Assembly (NCBI RefSeq): GCF_010682065.1
Contig: NZ_JAAGWG010000033.1
Location: 1 to 47,361, forward strand
Direction of reading: 5' to 3'
Origin: Blastococcus saxobsidens
Lineage (GTDB): Bacteria > Actinomycetota > Actinomycetes > Mycobacteriales > Geodermatophilaceae
DNA: 47,361 bases
This document shows positions 23,642-32,402 of this stretch, piece by piece. The stretch's first letter is position 1. Every line of letters starts with the position of its first letter. The translations under genes and the position numbers were made by a program. Below the pieces are notes generated by a model that worked only from the letters and a program-made list of their open reading frames with translations, ran no database searches and was not told the DNA's origin.

Positions 23642-24478
23642 TCAGCGGCTGCGGTACAGCCGCGTGGTCAACGGGAGGAACACCGCGGCGAGCCCGGCTG
23701 CCACCGCCAGCGACACCCCGATGGCGACGCCGTCCGGGGTGCCGTCCATCAGTGACCGGCAGGCCGTCGCCAGCACCGAGATCGGGTTGACGTCGACGAA
23801 GGCCTGCAGCGGCCCGGGCAGGGTCGCCGGGTCGACGAACACGTTGGACAGGAACGTCAGCGGGAAGATGCCCATGAACCCGGCGTTCATCACCGCGTTC
23901 GGGCTGCGCAGCAGCAGGCCCAGCACGCAGAAGAACCAGGACAGCCCGAACGAGAAGACGACGACCAGCGCCAGCGACGCCACCGCGCCGGCGACCCCGG
24001 CGTCGGGCCGGTAGCCCAGTGCCACGCCCACCACGATGATCACCGTGCCGGCGATGACGTACCGGACGCTGTCGCCGAGCAGCGAGCCCAGCAGCGGCGC
24101 CGGCCGCCAGATCGGCAGCGAACGGAACCGGTCGACGACGCCCTTGGTCAGGTCGGTGTTGAGCGAGACCCCGGAGTAGACGGTGGTGAACAGCACCGAC
24201 ATCACCAGCAGCCCGGGCAGCGTGTAGTCCAGGTAGGCGCTGGTGGAGCCCGCGATCGCGCCGCCGAACAGGTACGTGAACATCAGCAGGAACATCACCG
24301 GGGTCACCGTGACGTCCAGCAGCTGCTCGGGGACGTGCTTGACCTTGAGCATCCCGCGCCAGCCGAACGTGAGGGCCGTCGCCAGCCGCCCGGGGCGGGG
24401 CGGCCGCGCGGTGGAGGCGATCGCGCGGCGGACCGCCGCGGTGTCGGCGGTCTCCGTGGCGGAGGTGGCTGCGCTCAT
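23642..24478 (-). CDS. ABC-2 type permease (DrrB-like)
   Basis: A 278-residue permease with six membrane helices. The middle shows [18 protein letters not shown] and [18 protein letters not shown], a hallmark of the daunorubicin-resistance DrrB group, and [20 protein letters not shown] near residue 205. With the ATPase upstream it forms an exporter for hydrophobic compounds or lipids. Its ATG overlaps the ATPase stop (ATGA). No biosynthetic cluster is nearby, so it is more likely a general or lipid exporter. Confidence 0.92.
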   Translation of the reverse strand: MSAATSATETADTAAVRRAIASTARPPRPGRLATALTFGWRGMLKVKHVPEQLLDVTVTPVMFLLMFTYLFGGAIAGSTSAYLDYTLPGLLVMSVLFTTVYSGVSLNTDLTKGVVDRFRSLPIWRPAPLLGSLLGDSVRYVIAGTVIIVVGVALGYRPDAGVAGAVASLALVVVFSFGLSWFFCVLGLLLRSPNAVMNAGFMGIFPLTFLSNVFVDPATLPGPLQAFVDVNPISVLATACRSLMDGTPDGVAIGVSLAVAAGLAAVFLPLTTRLYRSR

Positions 24479-25473
24479 GACGACTGCTCCTCGAGGGTGG
24501 TGGTCGGGGGCTCCCCGGTGGGGGCGTCCACGGCGGGGTGACCGGTCAGGGCCAGGAACACCTCGTCCAGGCTGGGCTGGCCGAGGGAGAAGTCGGCCAG
24601 CCCGATGCCGGCCCGCGCGAGCTCGGCCAGGCCGACCGCCGCGCGCTCGGAGTCGGTGCACTGCGCGGAGAGGGCGGCCGGGTCCGCCTCCAGGACGGCG
24701 TCGCCGACGGCGCGCTCCAGCAGGGCCGCGGCCTCCGGGCGCCGAGCGGCATCCAGCAGCCGCACGTGCAGCGCCCCGGTGCCGACCGAGGCCTTGAGCT
24801 GACCCGGCGTGCCCTCGGCGATCACCCGGCCGCGGTCGATCACCGCGATGCCGTCGGCGAGCTGGTCGGCCTCCTCCAGGTACTGCGTGCAGAGCAGGAT
24901 CGTGGTGCCCTCCGCCACCAGCGCGCGGGCGATCTCCCACACGTGGTTGCGCGACCGCGGGTCCAGGCCGGTGGTCGGCTCGTCGAGGAACATCAGCCGC
25001 GGGGTGACCACGATGCTGGCGGCGATGTCGAGCCGCCGCCGCATCCCGCCCGAGTAGTGCTTGACGAGCTTCCCGGCCGCAGCGGCGATGCCGAAGGCCT
25101 CGAGCAGCTCGTCGGCGCGGGCCCGCGCCGACGCCCGTCGCAGCCCCAGCAGCCGCCCGAGCAGCACGAGGTTCTCGCGGCCGGTGAGCTCCTCGTCGAC
25201 CGAGGCGAGCTGGCCGGTGAGGCTGACCTGCTCCCGGACCGCGTCGGCCTCGGTGACCACGTCGTGCCCGAGGACGCGCGCGGTGCCGGCGTCCGGGCGG
25301 ATGAGGGTGGCCAGCATCCGGATCGTGGTGGTCTTCCCCGCCCCGTTGGGGCCCAGGACCCCGTAGACGACGCCGGCGGGCACGGCCAGGTCGATGCCGG
25401 CCACGGCGGTGGTGTCGCCGTAGGTCTTCACCAGCCCGGTCGCCTCGATGGCCAGTGGTGCGTGCACGGTCAT
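24475..25473 (-). CDS. ABC transporter ATPase (DrrA-like)
   Basis: A 332-residue ATPase. Walker A is GPNGAGKTT (41-49), signature SGGMRRRLD (141-149), Walker [13 protein letters not shown] (160-171). The C-terminal extension after residue 225 ends [14 protein letters not shown], the DrrA regulatory domain motif. It powers the permease encoded directly after it. The ATG at 25473 follows GAGG. It diverges from the DUF4178 cassette across 202 bases. Confidence 0.94.
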   Translation of the reverse strand: MTVHAPLAIEATGLVKTYGDTTAVAGIDLAVPAGVVYGVLGPNGAGKTTTIRMLATLIRPDAGTARVLGHDVVTEADAVREQVSLTGQLASVDEELTGRENLVLLGRLLGLRRASARARADELLEAFGIAAAAGKLVKHYSGGMRRRLDIAASIVVTPRLMFLDEPTTGLDPRSRNHVWEIARALVAEGTTILLCTQYLEEADQLADGIAVIDRGRVIAEGTPGQLKASVGTGALHVRLLDAARRPEAAALLERAVGDAVLEADPAALSAQCTDSERAAVGLAELARAGIGLADFSLGQPSLDEVFLALTGHPAVDAPTGEPPTTTLEEQSS

Positions 25474-25630
25474 GGGTACCTCGCCCGGAACGGGGGTCGT
25501 CGTCCTTGTCTCTCGGTCAGACGGACTCTGCACCCGGAACTCATCGCCGGCGACCGACTTTTCCGCTCGCCCGTCCGTGCTGGCCGGCGCGACCGGGGCA
25601 CGGGCGCTGACCGGCGACCCGGCCGCGCGA

Positions 25631-25667
25631 TAGGTTCGGTACGGCCCATCCACCGACCGCCAGGAGG
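25631..25667 (+). promoter_or_regulatory. Promoter and ribosome site of the aminopropyltransferase cassette
   Basis: TAGGTT (25631-25636) is a plausible -10, followed by a short leader and AGGAGG at 25662-25667, nine bases before ATG 25676. No comparable site is seen before the inner genes except AGGAGG at 27229 before DUF350. Confidence 0.5.
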
Positions 25668-25675
25668 CCGCCCCG

Positions 25676-26290
25676 ATGTCCGACGTGCTCCTCGTCCTGC
25701 TGATCGTCGTCCTGGTGGCCCTGGCCGTCCTCGCCGTGGTCATCCTCGTGCTGCGCCGCCGCAACCTGGCCGCGGCCGGACCCCGCCGGCGCGTGGACCC
25801 GCTGGCCGACGAGCCCGACGTCTACGACCCGCACAAGATCGGCGTGGGTGACGTCATCACCTACGCGGGCATCGACCACGTCGTCCGCGGCACCATCGTG
25901 CTGGAGGAGGGCGGGATGATCTGGCGCGAGCACCTGCTCGACGGGTCGACCGGCCGCCGCTGGCTCACCGTCGAGGACGACGAGGGCGACCTGGAGATGA
26001 CCCTCTGGATGCGGCGGGAGGGGACCAACCTCGAGCCCGGCGGCGACGTGGTCCTCGACGACCGCGTGCACCGCCAGATCGAGCGCGGCCGGGCCGCCTA
26101 CACCGCCGAGGGCACCACGGGCACGCCGCCCACCGGCACGGTGGAGTACGCCGACTACGCCACCGCCGACAAGACCGGCCTGCTGGCGTTCGAGCGGTGG
26201 GCGCCCACCCAGTCGTGGGAGGTCTCCACCGGACGGGCGGTCAGCCGCGGCGAGCTCACCGTCTACCACCGCACCTCCGAGACGCCGTGA
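25676..26290 (+). CDS. DUF4178 protein with N-terminal membrane anchor
   Basis: A 204-residue protein with a membrane helix at 4-26 and a DUF4178 domain (about 50-200): the strand [20 protein letters not shown], then [29 protein letters not shown], with a second half ending [17 protein letters not shown]. The family has no assigned activity; its beta-rich repeats and habitual position beside aminopropyltransferases and DUF350 proteins suggest a substrate-binding role. First gene of a five-gene cassette, overlapping the next by GTGA. Confidence 0.85.
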   Translation: MSDVLLVLLIVVLVALAVLAVVILVLRRRNLAAAGPRRRVDPLADEPDVYDPHKIGVGDVITYAGIDHVVRGTIVLEEGGMIWREHLLDGSTGRRWLTVEDDEGDLEMTLWMRREGTNLEPGGDVVLDDRVHRQIERGRAAYTAEGTTGTPPTGTVEYADYATADKTGLLAFERWAPTQSWEVSTGRAVSRGELTVYHRTSETP

Positions 26291-26796
26291 GCCTGCACCT
26301 CCTGGACGTGGAGCCGCGCGACGTCGTCGCCGCGGCGCTGGGCCTGGTCCTCGACCGGCCGGCCCCGCACCCCCTGGCGGAGCTGCGGCTGACCGACGGC
26401 GCCGACGGCGAGATCGTGCTGGGCGTGCTCGGCGCCTCGCACGTGGTCACCGCCGTCGCCGACGGGCAGCGGCTCACCGAGGAGATCTCCTGCGACGCCG
26501 TCGGCGCCGGCGGGGAGCCGCTCCCCCGGCACCACCGTGCGCCCGGCTACGAGCTCAGCTCGACGGTCGCCCGCGTCGGCCGCGCCGAGCTGGACGCCAC
26601 GGCCGACCGGCTCCGCGCCCGCGCCGCCGCTGAGCCGGGCTGGCTGCTCGGCGCCTTCCCCGGCTCGGCCGGGGCGCTGACCGCCCTCACCGCCCAGCCC
26701 CTCGCCGGAGGCGGCTGGACGTGGGACACCTGGCACCTCTACCCCGACGGCGAGACCGGCGAGATCGTCACGACCCGGAGCAGGTGGAACCCGTGA
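26287..26796 (+). CDS. DUF2617 family protein
   Basis: A 169-residue soluble protein beginning with GTG inside the DUF4178 stop. Conserved family features are LLDVEPRDVVAAALGL, the VLGASHVV strand, the GYELSSTVARVGRAEL segment and a C-terminal GWTWDTWHLYPDGETGEIVTT. It has no catalytic motif I recognise. It overlaps the next gene by GTGA, so all three leading genes are translationally coupled. Confidence 0.83.
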   Translation: MSLHLLDVEPRDVVAAALGLVLDRPAPHPLAELRLTDGADGEIVLGVLGASHVVTAVADGQRLTEEISCDAVGAGGEPLPRHHRAPGYELSSTVARVGRAELDATADRLRARAAAEPGWLLGAFPGSAGALTALTAQPLAGGGWTWDTWHLYPDGETGEIVTTRSRWNP

Positions 26797-27200
26797 GCGC
26801 ACCCCGCCGGCTGGCCGCCCTGGCGCTGACCGCCGTCGTCCTGCTGACCGGCTGCGGCAGCGGTGGCGACGTCCGCGGCTTCCTCCAGGACACCTACCGC
26901 CTCACCGACTCCGACGGCGACACCTCCGTCTACTCCTCGCCGGACCCGGTGGGCACCACCACCGCCGCCATCGTCGACGCCGTGCCACCGGCCGAACGCC
27001 AGGCCGACGGCGGGAACGAGTACCTGCGCTACTCCGACGACATCGTCATCGTCAGCGCGGCGGCCTCCGGCAGCACCGTGCGCGTCGAGGACCTCGACGG
27101 CCGCTACCGGGGCGGCTTCTTCGCCTTCCTGGGCCCGGGGTTCCGGCCCGGCTCCCCCGTGGGGAGCGGCGGGGGCGGCGGCCCCGGAGACGGCAAGTGA
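26793..27200 (+). CDS. DUF4247 lipoprotein
   Basis: A 135-residue protein with a lipoprotein signal peptide and lipobox LLTGC, Cys21 being the likely lipidation site. The mature part contains VRGFLQDTYRL, VYSSPDPVGTTTAAIVDAV, and YSDDIVIVSA with DGRYRGGFFAFLGPGF, the DUF4247 pattern, and a Gly-rich end. It would sit on the outer face of the cell membrane. It is the only exported component of the cassette. The start is GTG at 26793, overlapping the previous stop. Confidence 0.85.
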   Translation: MSAPRRLAALALTAVVLLTGCGSGGDVRGFLQDTYRLTDSDGDTSVYSSPDPVGTTTAAIVDAVPPAERQADGGNEYLRYSDDIVIVSAAASGSTVRVEDLDGRYRGGFFAFLGPGFRPGSPVGSGGGGGPGDGK

Positions 27201-27243
27201 CCCAGCCCCGCAGCCCCCACCCGATCCCAGGAGGAACCCCGAC

Positions 27244-27708
27244 GTGAGCACGACATGGCAGGCGCTGGAGTTCGGCACCGTCGACGGCGACGCCCTGGGG
27301 CAGGGGGTCGTGGCGACGCTGCTGTTCTTCGTCATCGGGGTGGCCGTGCTGGCCCTGGGCTTCCTCGCGCTGGACCTGCTCACGCCGGGCAACCTGCGCA
27401 CCCAGGTCTACCTCGACCACAACCCGAACGCGGCGATCCTGCTGGGCGCCAACCACCTGGCGCTGGCGATCATCGTGGTGACGGCGATCATGACCAGCGG
27501 CGACAGCCTGGCCCAGGGGCTGGTCGACACGGCCGTCTACGGCCTGGTCGGCGTCCTGCTCCAGGCCCTGGCCCTGCGGGTGCTGGACGCCGCCATCCCG
27601 GCCGACCTGCGCGCCCTGGTGAACGAGCCGCGGGTGCGCGGTTCGGCCTGGGCCGTGGGCATCAGCCTGGTCGCCATCGGCGCGGTGAACGCCGCCGCCC
27701 TGTCCTGA
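27244..27708 (+). CDS. DUF350 (YjfL-like) membrane protein
   Basis: A 154-residue protein with four predicted helices in two repeats: GVVATLLFFVIGVAVLALGF, AAILLGANHLALAIIVVTAI, GLVDTAVYGLVGVLLQALAL and WAVGISLVAIGAVNAA. The pattern N-x-A-x-A-x-L-x-G at 58-66 is characteristic of the DUF350/YjfL family. Start GTG 27244 with AGGAGG at 27229. Family members occur beside PspA-like and glutathionylspermidine-synthase-like genes in other bacteria, linking them to membrane and polyamine biology. Confidence 0.87.
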   Translation: MSTTWQALEFGTVDGDALGQGVVATLLFFVIGVAVLALGFLALDLLTPGNLRTQVYLDHNPNAAILLGANHLALAIIVVTAIMTSGDSLAQGLVDTAVYGLVGVLLQALALRVLDAAIPADLRALVNEPRVRGSAWAVGISLVAIGAVNAAALS

Positions 27709-27712
27709 GCCG

Positions 27713-29275
27713 GTGGCTCCGACCACGGCGCAGGCGCCGCCGGTGGCCGTCGGGGTCCGCTCCCGGCCGCTGCTGCTCGCCGCGGTCGCGGTCTGCGCCG
27801 CCTGCGGGCTGATCTACGAGCTCGTCCTGCTCACCCTGTCGGCCAGCCTCGTCGGCGGCGGCATCACCCAGACCTCGCTGATCGTCGCCGGCTTCGTCGC
27901 CGCTCTCGGGGCCGGGGCGCTGCTGGTCAAGCCGTTCCTGCACCGCCCGGCGAGCACGTTCGTCGCGGTGGAGATCCTGCTCGGCATCGTCGGCGGGCTC
28001 AGCGCGGTCACCCTGTACGTCTCCTTCTCCTTCTACGGCACCAGCAGCGCGGTGCTGCTCGGTGCGACCGCCGTCATCGGTGTGCTCGTGGGCGCCGAGG
28101 TGCCGCTGCTGATGACGCTGCTGCAGACCGGTCGCGCGGGCGTCGACGCCGAGGGCTCGGGACGGCTCCTCGCCGACCTCAACGCCGCCGACTACGCCGG
28201 GGCGCTGCTGGGCGGCCTGCTCTGGCCGTTCGTCCTCCTCCCCCTGGCCGGGCAGGTGCGCGGCGCGGCGCTGACCGGCGTGGTGAACCTGCTGGCCGCC
28301 GCCGCCGTCGCCGCGCTGCTCCTGCGGCACCAGCTCAGCCCGCGCGCCCGGCGCGCCGCCACCGCAGCCCTGCTGCTGGCCGCCGCCGTGCTGGGGCTGC
28401 TGCTGGTTCGCGCGAAGGACATCGAGACGACGGCCCGCCAGCGGCTGTACGACGACCCGGTGGTGGCCGCCGACCGGTCGGCCTACCAGGAGATCGTGCT
28501 CACCGAGCGGGGCGGTGACGTGCGGCTCTACCTCGACGGCGACCTGCAGTTCTCCAGCCGCGACGAGCACCGCTACACCGAGTCGCTGGTCTACCCGGCG
28601 CTGGCCCGGGACCCAGCCCGGGTGCTGATCCTCGGCGGCGGGGACGGGCTGGCCGCCCGCGACGTGCTCCGCCACCCGAGCGTGCGCGAGGTGGTGCAGG
28701 TCGAGCTGGACCCGGCGGTGGTGCAGCTCGCGCGCACCCGGCTGGCCGCGCTCAACGACGACGCCCTGGACGACCCGCGCGTGCAGGTGGTGCAGGACGA
28801 CGCCTTCCGCTGGCTGCGGTCACCGGCCGCCACGGGCTTCGACGCGGTGATCGTCGACATGCCCGACCCCGACACCCCGGTGCTGGGCAGGCTGTACTCC
28901 GAGGAGTTCTACGGCCTGGTCGCCGCGGCCCTCGCCCCCGGGGGCCTGGTGACGGTGCAGGCGGGCAGCCCGTACTCGACCCCGACCGCCTTCTGGCGGA
29001 CGGTGTCGACGATGGAGTCCGCGGGGCTGGCCCCGGCGCCATACCACGTGCACGTGCCGAGCTTCGGCGACTGGGGCTTCGCCCTCGCCCAGGCCGGGAC
29101 CACCCCACCGGCGCTGGATTTGTCGCCGTCCACCCCGGACACGAGGTTCCTCGACGACGCCGTCCTCGACGCCGCCGCCGTCTTCTCCGCCGACCGGCCC
29201 CGCCAGCGGCTGACCCCCTCGACGCTGGACCGCCCGCTGATCGTGGAGGACATGCGGGCCGGCTACTCCGGCTGA
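27713..29275 (+). CDS. speE: Membrane-fused polyamine aminopropyltransferase
   Basis: A 520-residue protein. About seven membrane helices (19-235) precede a spermidine-synthase catalytic domain (245-500). The latter has YLDGDLQFSSRDEHRYTE (273-290), the SAM-site GGGDG at 308-312, acidic ELD at 331-333 and the catalytic VDMPDPD at 381-387, matching decarboxylated-SAM-dependent aminopropyltransferases. The membrane half places the active site beside the bilayer. It starts with GTG four bases after the DUF350 stop. No speD or ornithine/arginine decarboxylase gene occurs in this window, so the aminopropyl donor must come from elsewhere or the acceptor differs from putrescine. Confidence 0.9.
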   Translation: MAPTTAQAPPVAVGVRSRPLLLAAVAVCAACGLIYELVLLTLSASLVGGGITQTSLIVAGFVAALGAGALLVKPFLHRPASTFVAVEILLGIVGGLSAVTLYVSFSFYGTSSAVLLGATAVIGVLVGAEVPLLMTLLQTGRAGVDAEGSGRLLADLNAADYAGALLGGLLWPFVLLPLAGQVRGAALTGVVNLLAAAAVAALLLRHQLSPRARRAATAALLLAAAVLGLLLVRAKDIETTARQRLYDDPVVAADRSAYQEIVLTERGGDVRLYLDGDLQFSSRDEHRYTESLVYPALARDPARVLILGGGDGLAARDVLRHPSVREVVQVELDPAVVQLARTRLAALNDDALDDPRVQVVQDDAFRWLRSPAATGFDAVIVDMPDPDTPVLGRLYSEEFYGLVAAALAPGGLVTVQAGSPYSTPTAFWRTVSTMESAGLAPAPYHVHVPSFGDWGFALAQAGTTPPALDLSPSTPDTRFLDDAVLDAAAVFSADRPRQRLTPSTLDRPLIVEDMRAGYSG

Positions 29276-29438
29276 CGCCTGTAGCGTTCACGGGTACCGG
29301 ACACCGGCGGACAGCTCGCCCGCCCGTCCCCGGCGCACCGGCCCGTGCCGGTCGACGCCTGCGGACGCGGTGTCCCCCGCAACCGTGGCGCGCAGCCCTC
29401 TCCGGCGAGGCGCGCCCTCGCACCGAGGAGAACGTCCC

Positions 29439-31046
29439 GTGACCGTCGCCAGCTCGCCCGGCGAGGCCGCCCGCTCCGCGGTCGCGGAAGCCGCCCGCCG
29501 CCGCACCTTCGCCGTCATCAGCCACCCCGACGCCGGCAAGTCCACGCTGACCGAGGCCCTGGCCCTGCACGCCCGCGTCATCGGCCAGGCCGGCGCGGTG
29601 CACGGCAAGGCCGGCCGCCGCGGCACCGTCTCCGACTGGATGGACATGGAGAAGGCCCGCGGCATCTCCATCACCTCCGCGGCGCTGCAGTTCGAGTACC
29701 GCGACGCCGTCGTCAACCTGCTGGACACCCCGGGCCACGCCGACTTCTCCGAGGACACCTACCGGGTCCTCACCGCGGTGGACGCCGCGGTCATGCTGGT
29801 CGACGCCGCCAAGGGGCTGGAGACCCAGACGATGAAGCTGTTCGCGGTCTGCAAGCACCGCGGCATCCCGATCGTGACCGTCATCAACAAGTGGGACCGC
29901 CCGGGCAAGGACGCCCTGGAGCTGATGGACGAGATCGCCGAGCGCACCGGGCTCACCCCCACCCCGCTGACCTGGCCGGTGGGCATCGCCGGTGACTTCC
30001 GCGGCGTGCTCGACCGGCGCTCCGGCGACTTCCGCCGCTTCACCCGGACCGCCGGCGGCGCCACGATCGCCCCGGAGGAGCTGCTGGACGCCGAGGCGGC
30101 GGCCGCGCGGGAGGGCGACGTCTGGCTGCAGGCGCAGGAGGAGGCCGAGCTGCTGACCGAGACCGGTCAGGTGCACGACCAGGAGTCCTTCCTGGGCGGG
30201 GTCAGCACGCCGGTCCTGTTCGCCTCCGCGGTCTCCAACTTCGGCGTCGGCGCGCTGCTGGACACCCTGGTCGACCTCGCGCCGGCCCCCACCGGCCGCC
30301 CGGACGCCGAGGGCGCCGTCCGCGACCTGGACGCCCCGTTCAGCGCCTTCGTGTTCAAGGTGCAGTCGGGCATGGACGCCGCCCACCGCGACCGGCTGGC
30401 CTACATCCGGATCTGCTCGGGGGTCTTCGAGCGCGGCATGGTCGTCACCCACGGGAAGACCAGGCGACCGTTCGCCACCAAGTACGCCCAGCAGGTGTTC
30501 GGCCGGGACCGCGAGGTCGTCGACCTGGCCTACCCCGGGGACGTCGTGGGCCTGGTGAACGCCAACGCGCTGGGCGTGGGCGACAGCCTCTACAGCGAGA
30601 AGCCGGTCACCTATCCCCCGGTCACCACGTTCGCCCCGGAGCACTTCGCCGTCGTCCGGAGCAAGGACACCGCCAAGCACAAGCAGTTCCGCAAGGGCAT
30701 CGAGCAGCTGGACTCCGAGGGCGTGGTGCAGGTGCTGCGCTCGGACCGCCGGGGCGACGGCTCACCCGTGCTGGCCGTGGTCGGGCCGATGCAGTTCGAG
30801 GTGGCCACGCACCGCATGGAGCACGAGTTCAACGCCGCGGTGCACCTGGACCGGCTGCCCTACAGCCTGGCCATGCGCACCGACGCGGAGTCGGTGCCGC
30901 TGGTGCAGGCCTCCGGCGGCACCGAGGTGGTCCAGCGGTCCAACGGCGAGCTCCTGGCGCTGTTCACCGACAAGTGGGCGCTGCGCATGCTCCAGCAGCG
31001 GCACTCGACCATCACTCTCGAGCCCCTGGTGGCCGCGCAGCTCTGA
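29439..31046 (+). CDS. prfC: Peptide chain release factor 3
   Basis: A 535-residue translational GTPase that recycles release factors RF1/RF2. G motifs are SHPDAGKST (28-36), GISIT, DTPGH and NKWD. The RF3-specific signatures GRRGTVSDWMDMEKARGISIT (in part) and the later GMVVTHGKTRRPFATKYAQQVFG are present, as is the C-terminal VVGPMQFEV. The start is GTG at 29439 after GAGGAG. A TAGCGT hexamer at 29289-29294 could give a 140-base leader. RF3 is patchy in actinobacteria, and length matches the family. Confidence 0.94.
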   Translation: MTVASSPGEAARSAVAEAARRRTFAVISHPDAGKSTLTEALALHARVIGQAGAVHGKAGRRGTVSDWMDMEKARGISITSAALQFEYRDAVVNLLDTPGHADFSEDTYRVLTAVDAAVMLVDAAKGLETQTMKLFAVCKHRGIPIVTVINKWDRPGKDALELMDEIAERTGLTPTPLTWPVGIAGDFRGVLDRRSGDFRRFTRTAGGATIAPEELLDAEAAAAREGDVWLQAQEEAELLTETGQVHDQESFLGGVSTPVLFASAVSNFGVGALLDTLVDLAPAPTGRPDAEGAVRDLDAPFSAFVFKVQSGMDAAHRDRLAYIRICSGVFERGMVVTHGKTRRPFATKYAQQVFGRDREVVDLAYPGDVVGLVNANALGVGDSLYSEKPVTYPPVTTFAPEHFAVVRSKDTAKHKQFRKGIEQLDSEGVVQVLRSDRRGDGSPVLAVVGPMQFEVATHRMEHEFNAAVHLDRLPYSLAMRTDAESVPLVQASGGTEVVQRSNGELLALFTDKWALRMLQQRHSTITLEPLVAAQL

Positions 31047-31054
31047 CCGGTGAC

Positions 31055-31927
31055 TCAGGCCAGCAGCGTCCGGTAGATCTCCTCGGCGTGGTCGAAGACG
31101 AGGAAGTGCCCCTCGCCCATCGGCCAGTGCCCTGAGCTGTCCGGGAGCATCGCGCTGAGCACCTGCCCCATGACGACGGGGACCTGCCAGTCCTGCGTCC
31201 CGTGCCAGATGTGCACCCGCTGCCCGATCGCCGACAGCGGGAACCCCCACGGCCGGAACAGCAGCGCGCGGTCCTCGGCCAGCGCGGCCGGGCCGTTGCG
31301 CAGCCCCTCGGAGAAGGTGTCGGCCAGGATGCGCCGGACGGCGGGACGGCCGATCACGCGACGGTCGGCGGCGTTCAGCCGGACCTGCAGGTAGCGCGGG
31401 ATCATCGCCGGGCGCAGCGCGATCGGTGCGAACACCGGCCGGAGCGCCGAGGCCAGCTGCGCGGGCCGGTGCGCGGCCGCCCGGATCCGCTCGGGCACCC
31501 ACCGCGGCCACGGCCACGGGACGTCGGGCGGCGGCGCCCCGCCGAGGATGCCGACCACCCGGACGCGGTCGCCGAACACGTGCGCGCTGGCCAGCGCGTA
31601 GGCCGCGCCTCCGGAGAGGCTGAGCACGGCGAACCGCCCGATCCCCAGGGAGTCCAGCAGCTGCCGGACGTCGTCGGGCCAGTCCATGACCCGGCGACCG
31701 GGCTGGGGGTCCGACAGCCCGAAGCCGGGCCGGTCGGGGACGACGAGGCGCACCCCCCAGCGCCGGTAGTCCTCGGCGTCCTCGACGTGCCGCTCCAGCC
31801 GGGAGCTCGGGGACCCGTGGCAGCCGAGCACCGGCTCACCGTCCGGATCGCCGTACTCCGCGTACGCCAGCGTCCGGCCGTCGCCCAGCCGGATGCTGCT
31901 CTCCCGAGGTCCCGCTCCCGCGCCCAT
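31055..31927 (-). CDS. Alpha/beta-hydrolase
   Basis: A 290-residue hydrolase (296 or more if the in-frame ATG at 31945 is used). The core has CHGSPSSRLERH near residue 36, the nucleophile elbow LSLSGGAA with the Ser in a non-GxSxG context, Asp in GTQDWQVP, and His in GEGHFLVF close to the end. This resembles the epoxide-hydrolase/haloperoxidase-like group with an S-x-S-G-G elbow. The substrate is unknown. It diverges from the DUF1330 gene across the 16-bp-period repeat array. Confidence 0.82.
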   Translation of the reverse strand: MGAGAGPRESSIRLGDGRTLAYAEYGDPDGEPVLGCHGSPSSRLERHVEDAEDYRRWGVRLVVPDRPGFGLSDPQPGRRVMDWPDDVRQLLDSLGIGRFAVLSLSGGAAYALASAHVFGDRVRVVGILGGAPPPDVPWPWPRWVPERIRAAAHRPAQLASALRPVFAPIALRPAMIPRYLQVRLNAADRRVIGRPAVRRILADTFSEGLRNGPAALAEDRALLFRPWGFPLSAIGQRVHIWHGTQDWQVPVVMGQVLSAMLPDSSGHWPMGEGHFLVFDHAEEIYRTLLA

Positions 31928-31943
31928 GCCGGGTCCCCTACCC

Positions 31944-32023
31944 ACACCGTGTCGACAAGTCGCCCTGTCGGCAGATCGACCTGTCGGGATGTCGTCGAAC
32001 CGGCACGTCGACCGTTGCTAGCG
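31944..32023. repeat. Degenerate 16-bp-period direct repeat array
   Basis: Five copies in register start at 31944, 31960, 31976, 31992 and 32008. Copies 2 and 3 share TCGnCCTGTCGG exactly apart from one base; the others keep TCG at the start and parts of the CCTGTCGG core. The array fills the spacer between the divergent hydrolase and DUF1330 genes and ends at the latter's -10, so it is likely a regulator-binding array. Confidence 0.5.
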
Positions 32024-32024
32024 T
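32019..32024 (+). promoter_or_regulatory. Putative -10 (TAGCGT) of leaderless DUF1330 gene
   Basis: TAGCGT is followed by GCCGGC and the ATG at 32031. No ribosome site fits. Confidence 0.6.
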
Positions 32025-32030
32025 GCCGGC

Positions 32031-32393
32031 ATGGCGATCGATCCCCGTGGTGCGGACCTGAAGCGGTACCTGCAGGAGGACCCGGGCGGCCCCGTGGTCA
32101 TGCTCAACCTGCTGCGCTACGCCGAGGGCGGGCGCGAGCTGTACGCGCAGTACGCCGAGGCGCTGAGCTCGACGTTCCTGCCGCGCTACGGCGGCGAGGT
32201 GCTCTACGCCGGGGACGGCTCGACGTCCCTGGTCGCCGAGCAGGGTCAGGAGTGGGACGCCGTCCTGCTGGTCCGCTACCCGTCGCGCGCGGCCTTCAGC
32301 GCGATGGTGGCCGACCCGGAGTACCAGCAGGTGACGCAGCTGCGCACCCGGGCGCTGACCGAGGCGGTGCTCCAGGCCACCACCGCCTGGTAG
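32031..32393 (+). CDS. DUF1330-like dimeric alpha-beta barrel protein
   Basis: A 120-residue ferredoxin-like fold protein. VVMLNLLRYAEGGRELYAQYAEAL (in part) near residues 22-45 and RYPSRAAFSAMVADPEYQQV near 84-103 are the two halves of the DUF1330/NIPSNAP-like pattern. Members are small dimeric enzymes or binding proteins of unclear role. The gene probably lacks a 5' leader (see the -10 at 32019). Convergent with the ThDP enzyme gene. Confidence 0.82.
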   Translation: MAIDPRGADLKRYLQEDPGGPVVMLNLLRYAEGGRELYAQYAEALSSTFLPRYGGEVLYAGDGSTSLVAEQGQEWDAVLLVRYPSRAAFSAMVADPEYQQVTQLRTRALTEAVLQATTAW

Positions 32394-32402
32394 CGCCGCT
32401 GG

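Noticed and set aside
29439..31046. Elongation factor G instead of RF3
   Set aside because: Too short and lacks EF-G domains IV and V; the RF3-specific DWMDMEKARGISIT segment is present.
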